Below, piece after piece: positions 1-8,815 of a stretch of 64,000 bases of DNA. The stretch's first letter is position 1; each line of letters starts with the position of its first letter. A model generated the notes under the pieces. That model ran no database searches. It had not been told where the DNA came from and was given only the letters and a program-made list of their open reading frames with translations. Source of the DNA: UBA6623 sp965226435 (GTDB taxonomy: Bacteria > Acidobacteriota > Terriglobia > Bryobacterales > UBA6623); assembly GCA_965226435.1 (NCBI GenBank), contig CBDDCY010000013.1, forward strand, positions 744,001 to 808,000. Direction: 5' to 3'. The position numbers and the translations under genes were made by a program.

Positions 1-774
1 AAGGCATGCCCGAAATGCGAGAGCGAATACATCTATTTCATAGGCAGCGGGGCGGAGAAAGTCGAAGACTACCTACGCCAACGCTTGCCGAAAGCACGCA
101 TCGCGAGGCTCGACCGCGATACGGTGCGCGGACGCGACCACTATGAATCCGTGCTGGGAGCGTTTCGCGAAGGCCGCTACGACATCCTCGTCGGCACCCA
201 GATGATCGCCAAGGGACACGATATCCCCAACGTCACCTTGGTCGGCGTCGTCACGGCCGACATCGGCCTCGGCATGCCCGATTTTCGCGCCGCCGAAAGG
301 ACTTTCCAACTACTCACCCAAGTCGCCGGACGCGCCGGGCGCGGAGATCTCAAGGGCAGAGTCCTGCTGCAAACCATCAACCCCGACCACTACGCGATCC
401 GTTTCGCGGCCGCGCAAGACTACGACGGTTTCTACAAGAAGGAGTTGAACTTCCGCCGCCAACTGCACTACCCTCCTCTGGCGCCGATGGCCGTTTTGCT
501 GGTGCGTTCGAAGAAGCTCGAGGAGGCCTTGGCCTTAAGCGGAAAGCTCGGCCGACATTTGCACGAAAATGTCCCCGACGGCTTGCGGTTGATGGGCCCC
601 GCCGCCGCCCCCGTCGTGCGGCTCAAGACTGAGTACCGCTATCAGTTTATCCTCAAGGGCAGAAATCGCAAGCTGGTCGCCAATGTCGTCACACGCGCCC
701 GCCGCTTCGCCGTCGACGAAAATTGGCCCGCGACCGCCTTGGTCATCGACGTCGACCCGACGAGCGTGATGTAG
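1..774 (+). CDS. priA: Primosomal helicase PriA, C-terminal part (5' end outside window)
   Basis: PriA (protein N') restarts stalled replication forks by unwinding DNA and loading the primosome. The frame is open from base 1, so only the last 257 residues are seen. The visible part opens in the zinc-binding region (CPKC at residues 3-6) and continues into the second helicase lobe, with the PriA-typical strings LDRDTVRGR, GTQMIAKGHD and QVAGRAGRGD. The last third is the C-terminal domain, with the family-typical FYKKELNFRRQLHYPP. No frameshift or internal stop is seen. The next gene starts 88 bases downstream behind its own ribosome-binding site, so it is probably a separate unit. Confidence 0.95.
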   Translation, partial: KACPKCESEYIYFIGSGAEKVEDYLRQRLPKARIARLDRDTVRGRDHYESVLGAFREGRYDILVGTQMIAKGHDIPNVTLVGVVTADIGLGMPDFRAAERTFQLLTQVAGRAGRGDLKGRVLLQTINPDHYAIRFAAAQDYDGFYKKELNFRRQLHYPPLAPMAVLLVRSKKLEEALALSGKLGRHLHENVPDGLRLMGPAAAPVVRLKTEYRYQFILKGRNRKLVANVVTRARRFAVDENWPATALVIDVDPTSVM

Positions 775-862
775 GATGCCCCTGCTCCAAAACGTTTACA
801 CCTGGTCCGCACCTAACTAACCAGATCCGCCGTACACTGGGAAAATACCCGGAGGAGGTTCG

Positions 863-1195
863 ATGGCGGATTACTACAACGACGAAGACTTGCCGCGCTT
901 TGAAGAGGTCGGGAAGAACGCGCCCGAGCTTTGGAAGAAATTCCAATCTTGGTACGGCGCGGTCTTTCAAGAAGGCGCTCTGACGGCGCGCGAAAAAAGT
1001 TTGATTGCCCTGGCGGTCTCGCACGCCGTGCAATGTCCTTACTGTATTGACTCCTATACGCAGGATTGCCTCGAAAAAGGCTCGAACCTCGACCAGATGA
1101 CCGAGGCCGTTCACGTCGCGGCGGCGATTCGCGGCGGCGCGAGTCTGGTCCACGGCGTCCAAATGCGCAACATGGCGGAAAAGATCAGTATGTAG
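863..1195 (+). CDS. Carboxymuconolactone decarboxylase/AhpD-like protein, arsenosugar-associated
   Basis: A 110-residue single-domain protein of the AhpD/carboxymuconolactone decarboxylase fold. The redox motif CPYC sits near residue 58 in SHAVQCPYCIDSYT, and the helix after it carries the expected HVAAAIRGG. The start is the ATG at 863, preceded by a strong GGAGGAGG at 851-858. The partner gene 41 bases downstream encodes an ArsS-type radical SAM enzyme. A small AhpD-like protein regularly precedes ArsS in arsenosugar loci, so I read this as that accessory protein. Its chemistry there is not established; a thiol peroxidase or disulfide reductase role is inference from the CxxC. Confidence 0.85.
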   Translation: MADYYNDEDLPRFEEVGKNAPELWKKFQSWYGAVFQEGALTAREKSLIALAVSHAVQCPYCIDSYTQDCLEKGSNLDQMTEAVHVAAAIRGGASLVHGVQMRNMAEKISM

Positions 1196-1236
1196 GCGGA
1201 CTTCCCTCGGAGACCACCTCGCCGACGAATCACACC

Positions 1237-2277
1237 ATGACACCGAGTCTAGAGCGTCAAGATCATCAATTGGCTTCGGCCGCCGAACAGCTTCGCATTC
1301 TCAACAACGGCGATGCCGGTTCGCCGCGCTTCGACGACGCCTTGGCTGAGTCCGGCTCATTCCCCCTGACCGCGACAGGCATCGAGATTCTTCAAATCAA
1401 CGTCGGCAAGCTTTGCAACCAGACCTGCGGGCACTGCCATGTCGACGCCGGCCCCGACCGCACCGAAAGCATGACCGCCGAAACGGCCGACCTTTGCCTG
1501 GCCGCCTTGGCGACGACCGACATCGCGACCCTCGACATCACCGGCGGCGCTCCCGAGCTGAATCCCAATTTCCGCCGCCTCGTCACGGAAGCCTCCACCC
1601 TGCGACGCCACGTCATCGACCGCTGCAACCTCAGCATCTTGCTCCTGCCATCTCAGAAAGGCCTGGCCGAGTTTCTCGCGCGGTATCGAGTGGAAATCGT
1701 CGCCAGCCTGCCCTACTTTCTCGCCGAACGAACCGACGCCCAACGCGGCGAAGGCGTGTTCGACAAATCGATCGAAGCGCTACATCTGCTCAATTCCCTC
1801 GGCTACGGCGAGGAAGGCTCCGGTCTCGACCTGAACTTGGTCTACAACCCGACCGGCGCGTTTCTTCCTCCGCCCCAGGCCGCCGTGGAAGCTGATTTCA
1901 AACGCGAATTACGCGACCGTCACGGCGTCGTCTTCAACTCCCTTTACGCGATTACGAACATGCCGATCAGCCGCTTCCTCGAGTTTCTGCTGAGGAGCGG
2001 CAACTACGATCGCTACATGCAAAAGTTGATCCAGGCCTACAACCCCGCCGCCGTGACCGGCGTGATGTGCCGCAATATGCTTTCGGTCGGTTGGGACGGT
2101 ACTCTCTTCGACTGCGACTTTAATCAGATGCTGGAGCTGCCGGTGGGGTTCGGCGCTCCGGCGCATATTCGCGACTTCGCGGCGGGGCCGTTGGAGCGGC
2201 GCCGCGTCGTCACCGCGCGGCATTGTTTCGGGTGCACGGCCGGCGCGGGATCAAGCTGCGGGGGCACAACGGCCTGA
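1237..2277 (+). CDS. arsS: Arsenosugar biosynthesis radical SAM protein ArsS
   Basis: A 346-residue radical SAM enzyme. ArsS-type proteins act after arsenic methylation in making arsenosugars from dimethylarsenite and SAM-derived ribose. The iron-sulfur motif CxxxCxxC is seen as CNQTCGHC near residues 59-66, followed by the SAM-binding strand DITGGAPELNPNF. The middle and C-terminal parts match the family (VIDRCNLSIL, PSQKGLAEFLARY, LVYNPTGAFLPP, GTLFDCDFNQML), and the protein ends in a cysteine-containing tail (CFGC, SCGG). The start at 1237 removes an upstream extension that overlaps the preceding gene. The arsenite methyltransferase gene arsM, usually close by, is not next to it here. Confidence 0.92.
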   Translation: MTPSLERQDHQLASAAEQLRILNNGDAGSPRFDDALAESGSFPLTATGIEILQINVGKLCNQTCGHCHVDAGPDRTESMTAETADLCLAALATTDIATLDITGGAPELNPNFRRLVTEASTLRRHVIDRCNLSILLLPSQKGLAEFLARYRVEIVASLPYFLAERTDAQRGEGVFDKSIEALHLLNSLGYGEEGSGLDLNLVYNPTGAFLPPPQAAVEADFKRELRDRHGVVFNSLYAITNMPISRFLEFLLRSGNYDRYMQKLIQAYNPAAVTGVMCRNMLSVGWDGTLFDCDFNQMLELPVGFGAPAHIRDFAAGPLERRRVVTARHCFGCTAGAGSSCGGTTA

Positions 2278-2432
2278 GCCGACGGCAAGAAGACGACACC
2301 ATTCAGATTCAGTCAGCTGTCGGATTCAGTCACCGCGCCGCGAAAACCGCAAATGCCCTTGCGTCAGGCCCCGATCAACTTCGACTCGAAGCTCTGATAT
2401 TCTGGGGGCGTTGAAGAATTGAGACCATCCCG

Positions 2433-3854
2433 GTGTTTGAGCGTCATCAACGTAAAGCCGCCGTTCTGTTTGCCGTCGCCGATGTCTTGCTGACTATCTG
2501 CGCGTTCGAGGCGGCGTATCAGACCCGCGTCGCGTTGCCTCTGGATCGCGTTTTCTTCATCGTCGCCCCGACGAAAGCGCTTCTACTCGCCTTCACGCTG
2601 CTGTTGTGGCTGAGCCTGGGATCGTGGATCGGCGTCTATCGCAGGCTCTACGACGCGAACGCCGTGGCGGCCGTCACCGATACCCTCGTCCAGGTGTCGC
2701 TGGGGACGCTCGGCTTGGTGGCCTTCCAGTATCTGATCGACCCCAACCTCGCCGTCAGCCGCCTTTTTGTCGGACTTTTCGCCCTTTACAACCTGGTGTT
2801 TCTGTTGCTCTATCGGTTGCTTGCCGGAAGGGTGCGCGGCTATATCCGGCGGGAGTTTGGGGCGGAAGTCTATTACCTGATCGTAGGCGTCGAAAGCAAC
2901 GCGCGAGAGATGGGACGCCGTCTCGAAGCGGCGCGCGAGTCCGGCATCCAGTTGCTCGCCTTCGTTGACCCCTCGGGCAACAGACCCGCGACGGTCCAAC
3001 TCGAGCGCGAATACCCGGTGCATCTCCGATCCCGACTCCCCTCGTTGTTGCGTGAAAATGTGATCGATGAAATCATCTTCGCCGTCGATCGCGACAAGTT
3101 GGCCGACCTCGAGGAGATCTTTTTGCTCTGCGACGAAGAAGGCGTGCGGACGCGGGTGGTGATGGATATCTTCCCCCATGTCCACAGCCGTGTTTACTTG
3201 GATCGCTTCAGCGGTATTCCGTTGCTGACGTTTTCCACGACGCCGCACGACGAATTGCGACTATTTCTGAAGCGAACAATCGATGTGACGGCCTCTCTCG
3301 GCGCGCTCATCGTTTTGGCGCCGCCACTGGCCGCGCTGGCGGCGGTGGTCAAGCTGACCTCCGCGGGTCCGGTCGTTTTTAGCCAGGTACGCTGCGGGCT
3401 GAACGGGCGAAAGTTTACGTTCTACAAATTTCGCTCGATGGTGGACAAAGCCGAAAAGATGAAGGCCGACCTCGATCATCTCAATGAAAAAGACGGCCCG
3501 GTCTTCAAGATCGCCGATGACCCTCGCCTGACCCCGATCGGGCGCTACTTGCGCCGTTTTTCGATCGACGAGTTGCCGCAATTGTGGAACATTCTTCGCG
3601 GCGATATGTCGCTTGTGGGACCTCGCCCGGCCGTCCCTTCCGAGATCGAGCAATACGAAACCTGGCAAAGACGGCGGTTGCGGATGCGTCCCGGGTTGAC
3701 CTGCTTGTGGGCCGTGCGGGGGCGCGACAAAGTGGATTTCGACACTTGGATGCGACTTGACCTCGAATACATCGACAGCTGGTCGCTGGGGCTCGACTTG
3801 AAGATCATCTTGCAGACGATTCCGCGCGTACTAGCGGGACGGGGCGCGAATTGA
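2433..3854 (+). CDS. Polyprenyl glycosylphosphotransferase (exopolysaccharide initiation)
   Basis: A 473-residue membrane enzyme that transfers a sugar-1-phosphate onto undecaprenyl phosphate, the first step of exopolysaccharide or O-antigen assembly. The N-terminal third has several hydrophobic segments (residues about 10-30, 45-70, 80-135). A CoA-binding-like Rossmann region follows around 145-270, and the C-terminal 190 residues are the bacterial sugar transferase domain: KRTIDVTASLGALIVLAPPL membrane helix, FTFYKFRSM, DELPQLWNILRGDMSLVGPRP and RPGLTCLWAVRGR. The start is GTG at 2433. No other polysaccharide gene lies beside it, so the sugar and polymer cannot be named. Confidence 0.9.
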   Translation: MFERHQRKAAVLFAVADVLLTICAFEAAYQTRVALPLDRVFFIVAPTKALLLAFTLLLWLSLGSWIGVYRRLYDANAVAAVTDTLVQVSLGTLGLVAFQYLIDPNLAVSRLFVGLFALYNLVFLLLYRLLAGRVRGYIRREFGAEVYYLIVGVESNAREMGRRLEAARESGIQLLAFVDPSGNRPATVQLEREYPVHLRSRLPSLLRENVIDEIIFAVDRDKLADLEEIFLLCDEEGVRTRVVMDIFPHVHSRVYLDRFSGIPLLTFSTTPHDELRLFLKRTIDVTASLGALIVLAPPLAALAAVVKLTSAGPVVFSQVRCGLNGRKFTFYKFRSMVDKAEKMKADLDHLNEKDGPVFKIADDPRLTPIGRYLRRFSIDELPQLWNILRGDMSLVGPRPAVPSEIEQYETWQRRRLRMRPGLTCLWAVRGRDKVDFDTWMRLDLEYIDSWSLGLDLKIILQTIPRVLAGRGAN

Positions 3855-3896
3855 GCGGTCGGCGGCGAGTGGGCGAACAGGGCCGCGCGGCGGCCG

Positions 3897-4193
3897 CTAC
3901 TCTTCCACGTTGATCTTGAGGGCCTTGAGAAAGGCTTGATCCTGATCGGTAAAGGTCAGCTCGGTGGGCACCCGCGATATCTTTTCCGGAGCCGATGACT
4001 TCTCTTCTCCGTCGCGCTTATTGAAGCCGATCGTCGCTTCAATGACGAGGAACACATCGTAGCCGCTTTCGCGAATTTCTCCGATCACTTCCGCAAGGCT
4101 TTCCGACTCCGACAAGGATTCGTTGATGACATTACCGAGCTGTTGAATCAGCTCTTTGAGGCGATCGTCCAAGGCGACTCTCCGTTGCGGCAC
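3897..4193 (-). CDS. Hypothetical protein, 98 residues
   Basis: A short acidic protein read from a GTG at 4193. The N-terminal half is predicted helical (DDRLKELIQQLGNVINESL), followed by GYDVFLVIEATIGF, a beta-rich stretch, and a charged C-terminal tail. No signal peptide, membrane segment or known motif is visible. It lies convergent to the glycosylphosphotransferase gene and 40 bases from its end. The codon use looks like that of the neighbours, so it is probably a real gene, but I assign no function. Confidence 0.55.
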   Translation of the reverse strand: MPQRRVALDDRLKELIQQLGNVINESLSESESLAEVIGEIRESGYDVFLVIEATIGFNKRDGEEKSSAPEKISRVPTELTFTDQDQAFLKALKINVEE

Positions 4194-4496
4194 TTGACTC
4201 GGGCGCGGGGGGAAACTACGCGCCCACCCCGGGTGTCGATCTCATTCAATCAAATTCGCGCGGTGGGGTGCAATGGCTCCCTAGTACGCCTTATCGACGC
4301 AAGCGGGACGGAAGTGGCATTCTTCGAATCGGGCAAGGGAGCGCAAGCGACGGGCCAAGGATACAACGGCTCGAGCACGCTAAAGATCATGCGGGGATGA
4401 AAGACAGTTTCCAGAGTCGCCATTCCAGAGCACCTCCCGGTTGGTTGTGCTTGACCCGATTGGGCTCCGGCTTCTGTTTCCGCGTTAGGAATGGAA
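4194..4496. other. Intergenic stretch, no gene seen
   Basis: About 300 bases between a GTG-started hypothetical gene and the end of the metallo-hydrolase gene. Short open frames cross it but have no ribosome-binding site or family resemblance. No clear terminator, promoter or repeat was found. Confidence 0.5.
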
Positions 4497-5483
4497 CTAC
4501 TTGCCGCCCAAGATTTCGCCGTGAGGTTTCCCCAACGTGATTTCCTTGTAAGCCGCGGTTACCTGGTCACCGAGTCGGTCGCCAACCCAATTGGACACTT
4601 CGTCGGAAAGGCGAATGGAAGTCGTTACGACGCCGCCGTCGGTCGTGGTGATGTCCTCGAGCTTGCTTCCCTTATCCACGGCGGATCGCACGGCGCCGGT
4701 TAGTTCGCGGAAGAAGCGCAGTTGGCCGTCCATCAGTTCTCGCCCCCCGAAATCCCCGTGTCCGGGGAGAACACGGTCGACGTCGAGACGCCGCGCCGCT
4801 TCGAGGACATTCGGCCAGTTCAATGTGTTGCCGTCTCCGGTGTAGTTAAACGGCCCGTTGACGATGGCGTCGCCGGTACAGAGAATACGTTCCTTCGACA
4901 AAAACACGAAGCCGTCGCCGCGAGTGTGGGCCCAGCCAAAAAAGTGAAATTCCACCCGCCGCGTTTCGTCCTCGAGGATGTATGGGCTATCACGGAAAGT
5001 CTCGCGGGGCGGCTCGGCGGATTGGAGATTCAACTCGGCGACGCCGGGGCGGTCTTGGGCGGCTTCGCGCCAGCGTTGCGGCTCGTAGCGTTTCATCTCT
5101 TCGGCGACGCCAACATAGGCAAGCGTCGTCGCGCCCGCGGCGGTCCAAACCGGATTGCCGTAGGCATGGTCGCCATGATGGTGCGTGTCGAAGACATACC
5201 GCACCGGTTTCTTCGAAAGCTTCTTGATGTCATCGAGGACAAGGCGGGCGCCGCTCGGGAAATTGGCATCCACCACGATGAGGTAGTCCTTCATTTCGAT
5301 GATGATGTTGTTGCAGTGGCCCATGGCCGCCTGCTCACCCTCGCGGAACCACACGCCGGGCGCGATTGTTTTGACCGTTCCCGGTTGACCGTCACCGCGG
5401 TTAGCCTCGCTTTGGTAGGCCCAAAACGTGAACGAAGCCAATAGAACGAAGGGGAGAATCAAAAAGAGCCGTTTCCCACGCAT
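4497..5483 (-). CDS. Secreted MBL-fold metallo-hydrolase
   Basis: A 328-residue metallo-beta-lactamase-fold hydrolase. The start at 5483 gives a signal peptide (MRGKRLFLILPFVLLASFTFWA), so the enzyme is exported or membrane-tethered. An upstream in-frame ATG at 5567 would reach into the neighbouring IS-flanking repeat and is not used. The metal-binding motif HHHGDH lies near residue 99 in FDTHHHGDHAYGN, a downstream HTRGDGFVF supplies another ligand, and VLPGHGDFGGRE marks the last metal site. This arrangement is shared by a broad group of periplasmic MBL hydrolases; the substrate is unknown. An IS dimer sits 71 bases upstream of the start and may have changed its promoter. Confidence 0.85.
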   Translation of the reverse strand: MRGKRLFLILPFVLLASFTFWAYQSEANRGDGQPGTVKTIAPGVWFREGEQAAMGHCNNIIIEMKDYLIVVDANFPSGARLVLDDIKKLSKKPVRYVFDTHHHGDHAYGNPVWTAAGATTLAYVGVAEEMKRYEPQRWREAAQDRPGVAELNLQSAEPPRETFRDSPYILEDETRRVEFHFFGWAHTRGDGFVFLSKERILCTGDAIVNGPFNYTGDGNTLNWPNVLEAARRLDVDRVLPGHGDFGGRELMDGQLRFFRELTGAVRSAVDKGSKLEDITTTDGGVVTTSIRLSDEVSNWVGDRLGDQVTAAYKEITLGKPHGEILGGK

Positions 5484-5554
5484 CACAACCACCTTTCGGA
5501 GGGATAAGCTTTCTTCCGTGCGGACAGTGTCGCGAAATCGAACGGCAAGTGCCA

Positions 5555-5571
5555 TCCTCGTGATCAAAATT
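5555..5571. repeat. 17-bp direct repeat, left flank of IS dimer
   Basis: TCCTCGTGATCAAAATT, found again at 7185-7201 and 8816-8832. It is read as the target-site duplication of the IS. Shared bases at the junctions leave the exact length uncertain by one to three bases. Confidence 0.8.
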
Positions 5572-5580
5572 TGTCAAGAG

Positions 5581-5649
5581 GCGATAGAAATGTCCCCCTC
5601 GGTAGGGCGATAGAAATGTCCCCTTGGTTAGCCCGGTAGAAATGTCCCC
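5581..5649 (+). repeat. Three phased 17-bp motifs at IS left end
   Basis: GCGATAGAAATGTCCCC occurs at 5581-5597 and 5607-5623, with a variant at 5633-5649: exact 26-base spacing. The same array is at 7211-7279 in copy 2. The spacing suggests transposase contacts on nearly one DNA face. Confidence 0.75.
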
Positions 5650-5822
5650 TTTTAAGTAAAAGGATAGTAGTCGTAGGGGCTTGTGGGAATGTGGGAATCG
5701 CACAGCGATTTCCAAGGGGCTGGGGGAAACGTGGGAAACCCGAGCGATGAGGTTCGAAGCTCCTCGTCGGCTGCCGAGGGTTTTCCTCGTTTTCCACGGC
5801 CCCGTCATTTCCACAGCCCTCT

Positions 5823-7088
5823 TCACGCGGTCGCCGCCCGTTTTTTCGGCTTCAACGGCGCGCGCCAAGGGTGATTCGCCGGCGGTGTGCGCGGCTGCGG
5901 CGCCAGGCGCGGTTTCGGCTCCGGCCGCACCTTGGGGAGCGGCTTGGCGATCTCGTCGAACGCCACCGTTTTCCCCTCGAACACCACCCGCAACTCGCCC
6001 TCGCGCGCTTGCTGCACGGTTACTCTCGCGCCTGCGCCCAGAGCCTGATTGCGCTGCGGTTTCAACTGCGGAAAACGGTTCTCGAAACGTACCACCAGGT
6101 CGTTGGACACCACCCGCTCTCCCTCCAAGCAAAACACCCACTTCAAGTCCAAACGCTTCGATAAGCGCCGATGAAAGTCCGCTCCCGCTGACGGCTCAGA
6201 GGCGAACTTGGCGTTGTGCTCTGGCAGATACTGCTCGTCGAGATAGCGGTTCGCCGCCTCGTAATCGGCAATGCCTTTGAGCCGCATCTTCTTGATCAGG
6301 CGGTCTTGATGGGTGCCGTGATGGCGCTCCACGCGGCCCTTCGCTTGCGGTGACGAAGCGGCGATGATACCAATGCCGAGCTTGGCGCACATGCGTCCGA
6401 ACTGCGTCTCGGGCTCGATGCCTTCCAGCGCTTCACGCGACGTTGGCCGGCGCTTGTAGACGTTCTTCCAGTCGCAATACAACGCCTTCGGAACGCCGTA
6501 TTGACGCACCCAGGCTTCGAGCAGATCGGCCGCCGCCCAAGTCGTTTCCTCGCTCGAGAAACGGCACAGCGCCAGACCGGTCGCATCGTCGACGAAGTTC
6601 ATCAGGCAACCTTTCCGCCCGCGCGCTTCGAGCCACTCGTGGTGCGAACCGTCGACCTGGATCAGCTCGCCCAAGTGCGCTTTACGCCGCCGCCGCGAGC
6701 GATGCGGCCGGCGCTTGCGGCGGCGGCTCCACAGGCCCTCGGCGAGCATCCAGAGCCGCAGTGTTCGCACCGATAGTTTCAGATCGTGGTCTGTCCACAA
6801 ATGCTCGGCCGCCAGCGTCGGCCCGAAGCGCTCGTGCGGCTCGCCGGAGTAGTGTTCGCGCACCAGTTGCAGCACTCGCTTGCGAACTTCCGCCGGCTTG
6901 GCGCGGTTCGATACCCGGCCCACGTTGCCGTGCTTCAATGCTTTTGTCCCTCCCGCGCTGTAGCGCCTCCAGATCCGCTTGGTCTGGCGATAACTGATAT
7001 CGAGTATCCGCGCCGCCTCGCTCAGCTTCAACTCGCCTCGCTTCACCCGGCCCAGTACCTCGCCCCGTCTCAATTCCTTGTCGTTCAT
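5823..7088 (-). CDS. ISNCY/IS1202-like transposase, copy 1
   Basis: A 421-residue DDE transposase. The N-terminus is a helix-turn-helix (ELKLSEAARILDISYRQTKRI), and a second DNA-binding region precedes a very basic linker. The catalytic core shows the first D in IQVDGSHHEW, the second D in YCDWKNVY and the E in GRVERHHGTHQDRL. The start chosen is the ATG at 7088, six bases behind GGAGAGG; a TTG at 7103 would add five residues. A GGCTCC/GGAGCC hairpin lies just upstream (about 7107-7130) and may shield the gene from transcription entering from outside. The frame is intact, unlike copy 2. Confidence 0.92.
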   Translation of the reverse strand: MNDKELRRGEVLGRVKRGELKLSEAARILDISYRQTKRIWRRYSAGGTKALKHGNVGRVSNRAKPAEVRKRVLQLVREHYSGEPHERFGPTLAAEHLWTDHDLKLSVRTLRLWMLAEGLWSRRRKRRPHRSRRRRKAHLGELIQVDGSHHEWLEARGRKGCLMNFVDDATGLALCRFSSEETTWAAADLLEAWVRQYGVPKALYCDWKNVYKRRPTSREALEGIEPETQFGRMCAKLGIGIIAASSPQAKGRVERHHGTHQDRLIKKMRLKGIADYEAANRYLDEQYLPEHNAKFASEPSAGADFHRRLSKRLDLKWVFCLEGERVVSNDLVVRFENRFPQLKPQRNQALGAGARVTVQQAREGELRVVFEGKTVAFDEIAKPLPKVRPEPKPRLAPQPRTPPANHPWRAPLKPKKRAATA

Positions 7089-7133
7089 CCATGTCCTCTC
7101 CAATCTAGGCTCCTCCTTCGGAGCCTTAGATTA

Positions 7134-7175
7134 GGGGACATTTCTATCGCCCTCTCAAGGGGACATTATCATCGC
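7134..7175 (-). repeat. Two inverted 17-bp motifs at IS right end
   Basis: The left-end motif appears inverted at 7134-7150 (perfect) and 7159-7175 (variant). The same pair is at 8765-8806 in copy 2. The element therefore has three sites on the left and two on the right. Confidence 0.7.
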
Positions 7176-7184
7176 CCTTCAACA

Positions 7185-7201
7185 TCCTCGTGATCAAAAT
7201 T
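7185..7201. repeat. 17-bp direct repeat between the two IS copies
   Basis: The same TCCTCGTGATCAAAATT as at 5555 and 8816. It is the only sequence between the tandem IS copies. Confidence 0.8.
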
Positions 7202-8815
7202 TGTCAAGAGGCGATAGAAATGTCCCCCTCGGTAGGGCGATAGAAATGTCCCCTTGGTTAGCCCGGTAGAAATGTCCCCTTTTAAGTAAAAGGATAGTAG
7301 TCGTAGGGGCTTGTGGGAATGTGGGAATCGCACAGCGATTTCCAAGGGGCTGGGGGAAACGTGGGAAACCCGAGCGATGAGGTTCGAAGCTCCTCGTCGG
7401 CTGCCGAGGGTTTTCCTCGTTTTCCACGGCCCCGTCATTTCCACAGCCCTCTTCACGCGGTCGCCGCCCGTTTTTTCGGCTTCAACGGCGCGCGCCAAGG
7501 GTGATTCGCCGGCGGTGTGCGCGGCTGCGGCGCCAGGCGCGGTTTCGGCTCCGGCCGCACCTTGGGGAGCGGCTTGGCGATCTCGTCGAACGCCACCGTT
7601 TTCCCCTCGAACACCACCCGCAACTCGCCCTCGCGCGCTTGCTGCACGGTTACTCTCGCGCCTGCGCCCAGAGCCTGATTGCGCTGCGGTTTCAACTGCG
7701 GAAAACGGTTCTCGAAACGTACCACCAGGTCGTTGGACACCACCCGCTCTCCCTCCAAGCAAAACACCCACTTCAAGTCCAAACGCTTCGATAAGCGCCG
7801 ATGAAAGTCCGCTCCCGCTGACGGCTCAGAGGCGAACTTGGCGTTGTGCTCTGGCAGATACTGCTCGTCGAGATAGCGGTTCGCCGCCTCGTAATCGGCA
7901 ATGCCTTTGAGCCGCATCTTCTTGATCAGGCGGTCTTGATGGGTGCCGTGATGGCGCTCCACGCGGCCCTTCGCTTGCGGTGACGAAGCGGCGATGATAC
8001 CAATGCCGAGCTTGGCGCACATGCGTCCGAACTGCGTCTCGGGCTCGATGCCTTCCAGCGCTTCACGCGACGTTGGCCGGCGCTTGTAGACGTTCTTCCA
8101 GTCGCAATACAACGCCTTCGGAACGCCGTATTGACGCACCCAGGCTTCGAGCAGATCGGCCGCCGCCCAAGTCGTTTCCTCGCTCGAGAAACGGCACAGC
8201 GCCAGACCGGTCGCATCGTCGACGAAGTTCATCAGGCAACCTTTCCGCCCCGCGCGCTTCGAGCCACTCGTGGTGCGAACCGTCGACCTGGATCAGCTCG
8301 CCCAAGTGCGCTTTACGCCGCCGCCGCGAGCGATGCGGCCGGCGCTTGCGGCGGCGGCTCCACAGGCCCTCGGCGAGCATCCAGAGCCGCAGTGTTCGCA
8401 CCGATAGTTTCAGATCGTGGTCTGTCCACAAATGCTCGGCCGCCAGCGTCGGCCCGAAGCGCTCGTGCGGCTCGCCGGAGTAGTGTTCGCGCACCAGTTG
8501 CAGCACTCGCTTGCGAACTTCCGCCGGCTTGGCGCGGTTCGATACCCGGCCCACGTTGCCGTGCTTCAATGCTTTTGTCCCTCCCGCGCTGTAGCGCCTC
8601 CAGATCCGCTTGGTCTGGCGATAACTGATATCGAGTATCCGCGCCGCCTCGCTCAGCTTCAACTCGCCTCGCTTCACCCGGCCCAGTACCTCGCCCCGTC
8701 TCAATTCCTTGTCGTTCATCCATGTCCTCTCCAATCTAGGCTCCTCCTTCGGAGCCTTAGATTAGGGGACATTTCTATCGCCCTCTCAAGGGGACATTAT
8801 CATCGCCCTTCAACA
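7202..8815 (-). mobile_element. ISNCY/IS1202-like insertion sequence, copy 2 (transposase frameshifted)
   Basis: A 1614-bp direct repeat of the element at 5572-7184. Reading the two side by side I see no difference except one extra C in the run at 8248-8251, so the duplication looks recent. It is followed by the third copy of the 17-bp direct repeat. The ends and subterminal motifs are intact, so the copy could still be moved by the transposase of copy 1. Confidence 0.85.
7453..8719 (-). pseudogene. ISNCY/IS1202-like transposase, copy 2, frameshifted
   Basis: The same coding sequence as the transposase at 5823-7088, but with one extra C at 8248-8251. The N-terminal part (from 8719) reads correctly through the first catalytic D and LEARG, then runs into about 60 unrelated residues ending near 8063. 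The C-terminal part, from MNFVDDATG at 8232, is intact in another frame. The full enzyme cannot be made without frameshifting. The context is a short C run with no obvious slippery heptamer, so I treat it as a loss-of-function mutation or a sequencing error, not programmed frameshifting. Confidence 0.85.

Larger units (their letters stand above)
5572..7184 (-). mobile_element. ISNCY/IS1202-like insertion sequence, copy 1 (intact)
   Basis: A 1613-bp element bounded by TGT...ACA. The two 26-bp ends are imperfect inverted repeats (about 19 of 26 positions match). It carries one DDE transposase gene on the minus strand. A 17-bp direct repeat flanks it on both sides. Long target duplications are known in the IS1202-type group formerly placed in ISNCY, which agrees with the transposase type. 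A second copy follows directly, separated only by the 17-bp repeat. Three 17-bp motifs at the left end and two inverted ones at the right end are likely transposase-binding sites. Confidence 0.85.

Noticed and set aside
1066..1236. N-terminal extension of ArsS
   Set aside because: It overlaps the AhpD-like gene out of frame and gives low-complexity arginine.
4143..4400. 85-codon plus-strand frame
   Set aside because: It starts inside the opposite hypothetical gene and has no ribosome-binding site.
5581..5649. Regular 26-base repeats as a CRISPR array
   Set aside because: The repeats are 17 bases with 9-base gaps, only three in number, and are at the end of an IS together with inverted copies at the other end.
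5401..6141. Open frame across the IS left end and the metallo-hydrolase gene
   Set aside because: It is out of frame with both real genes and repeats at 7169-7771 only because the IS is duplicated.
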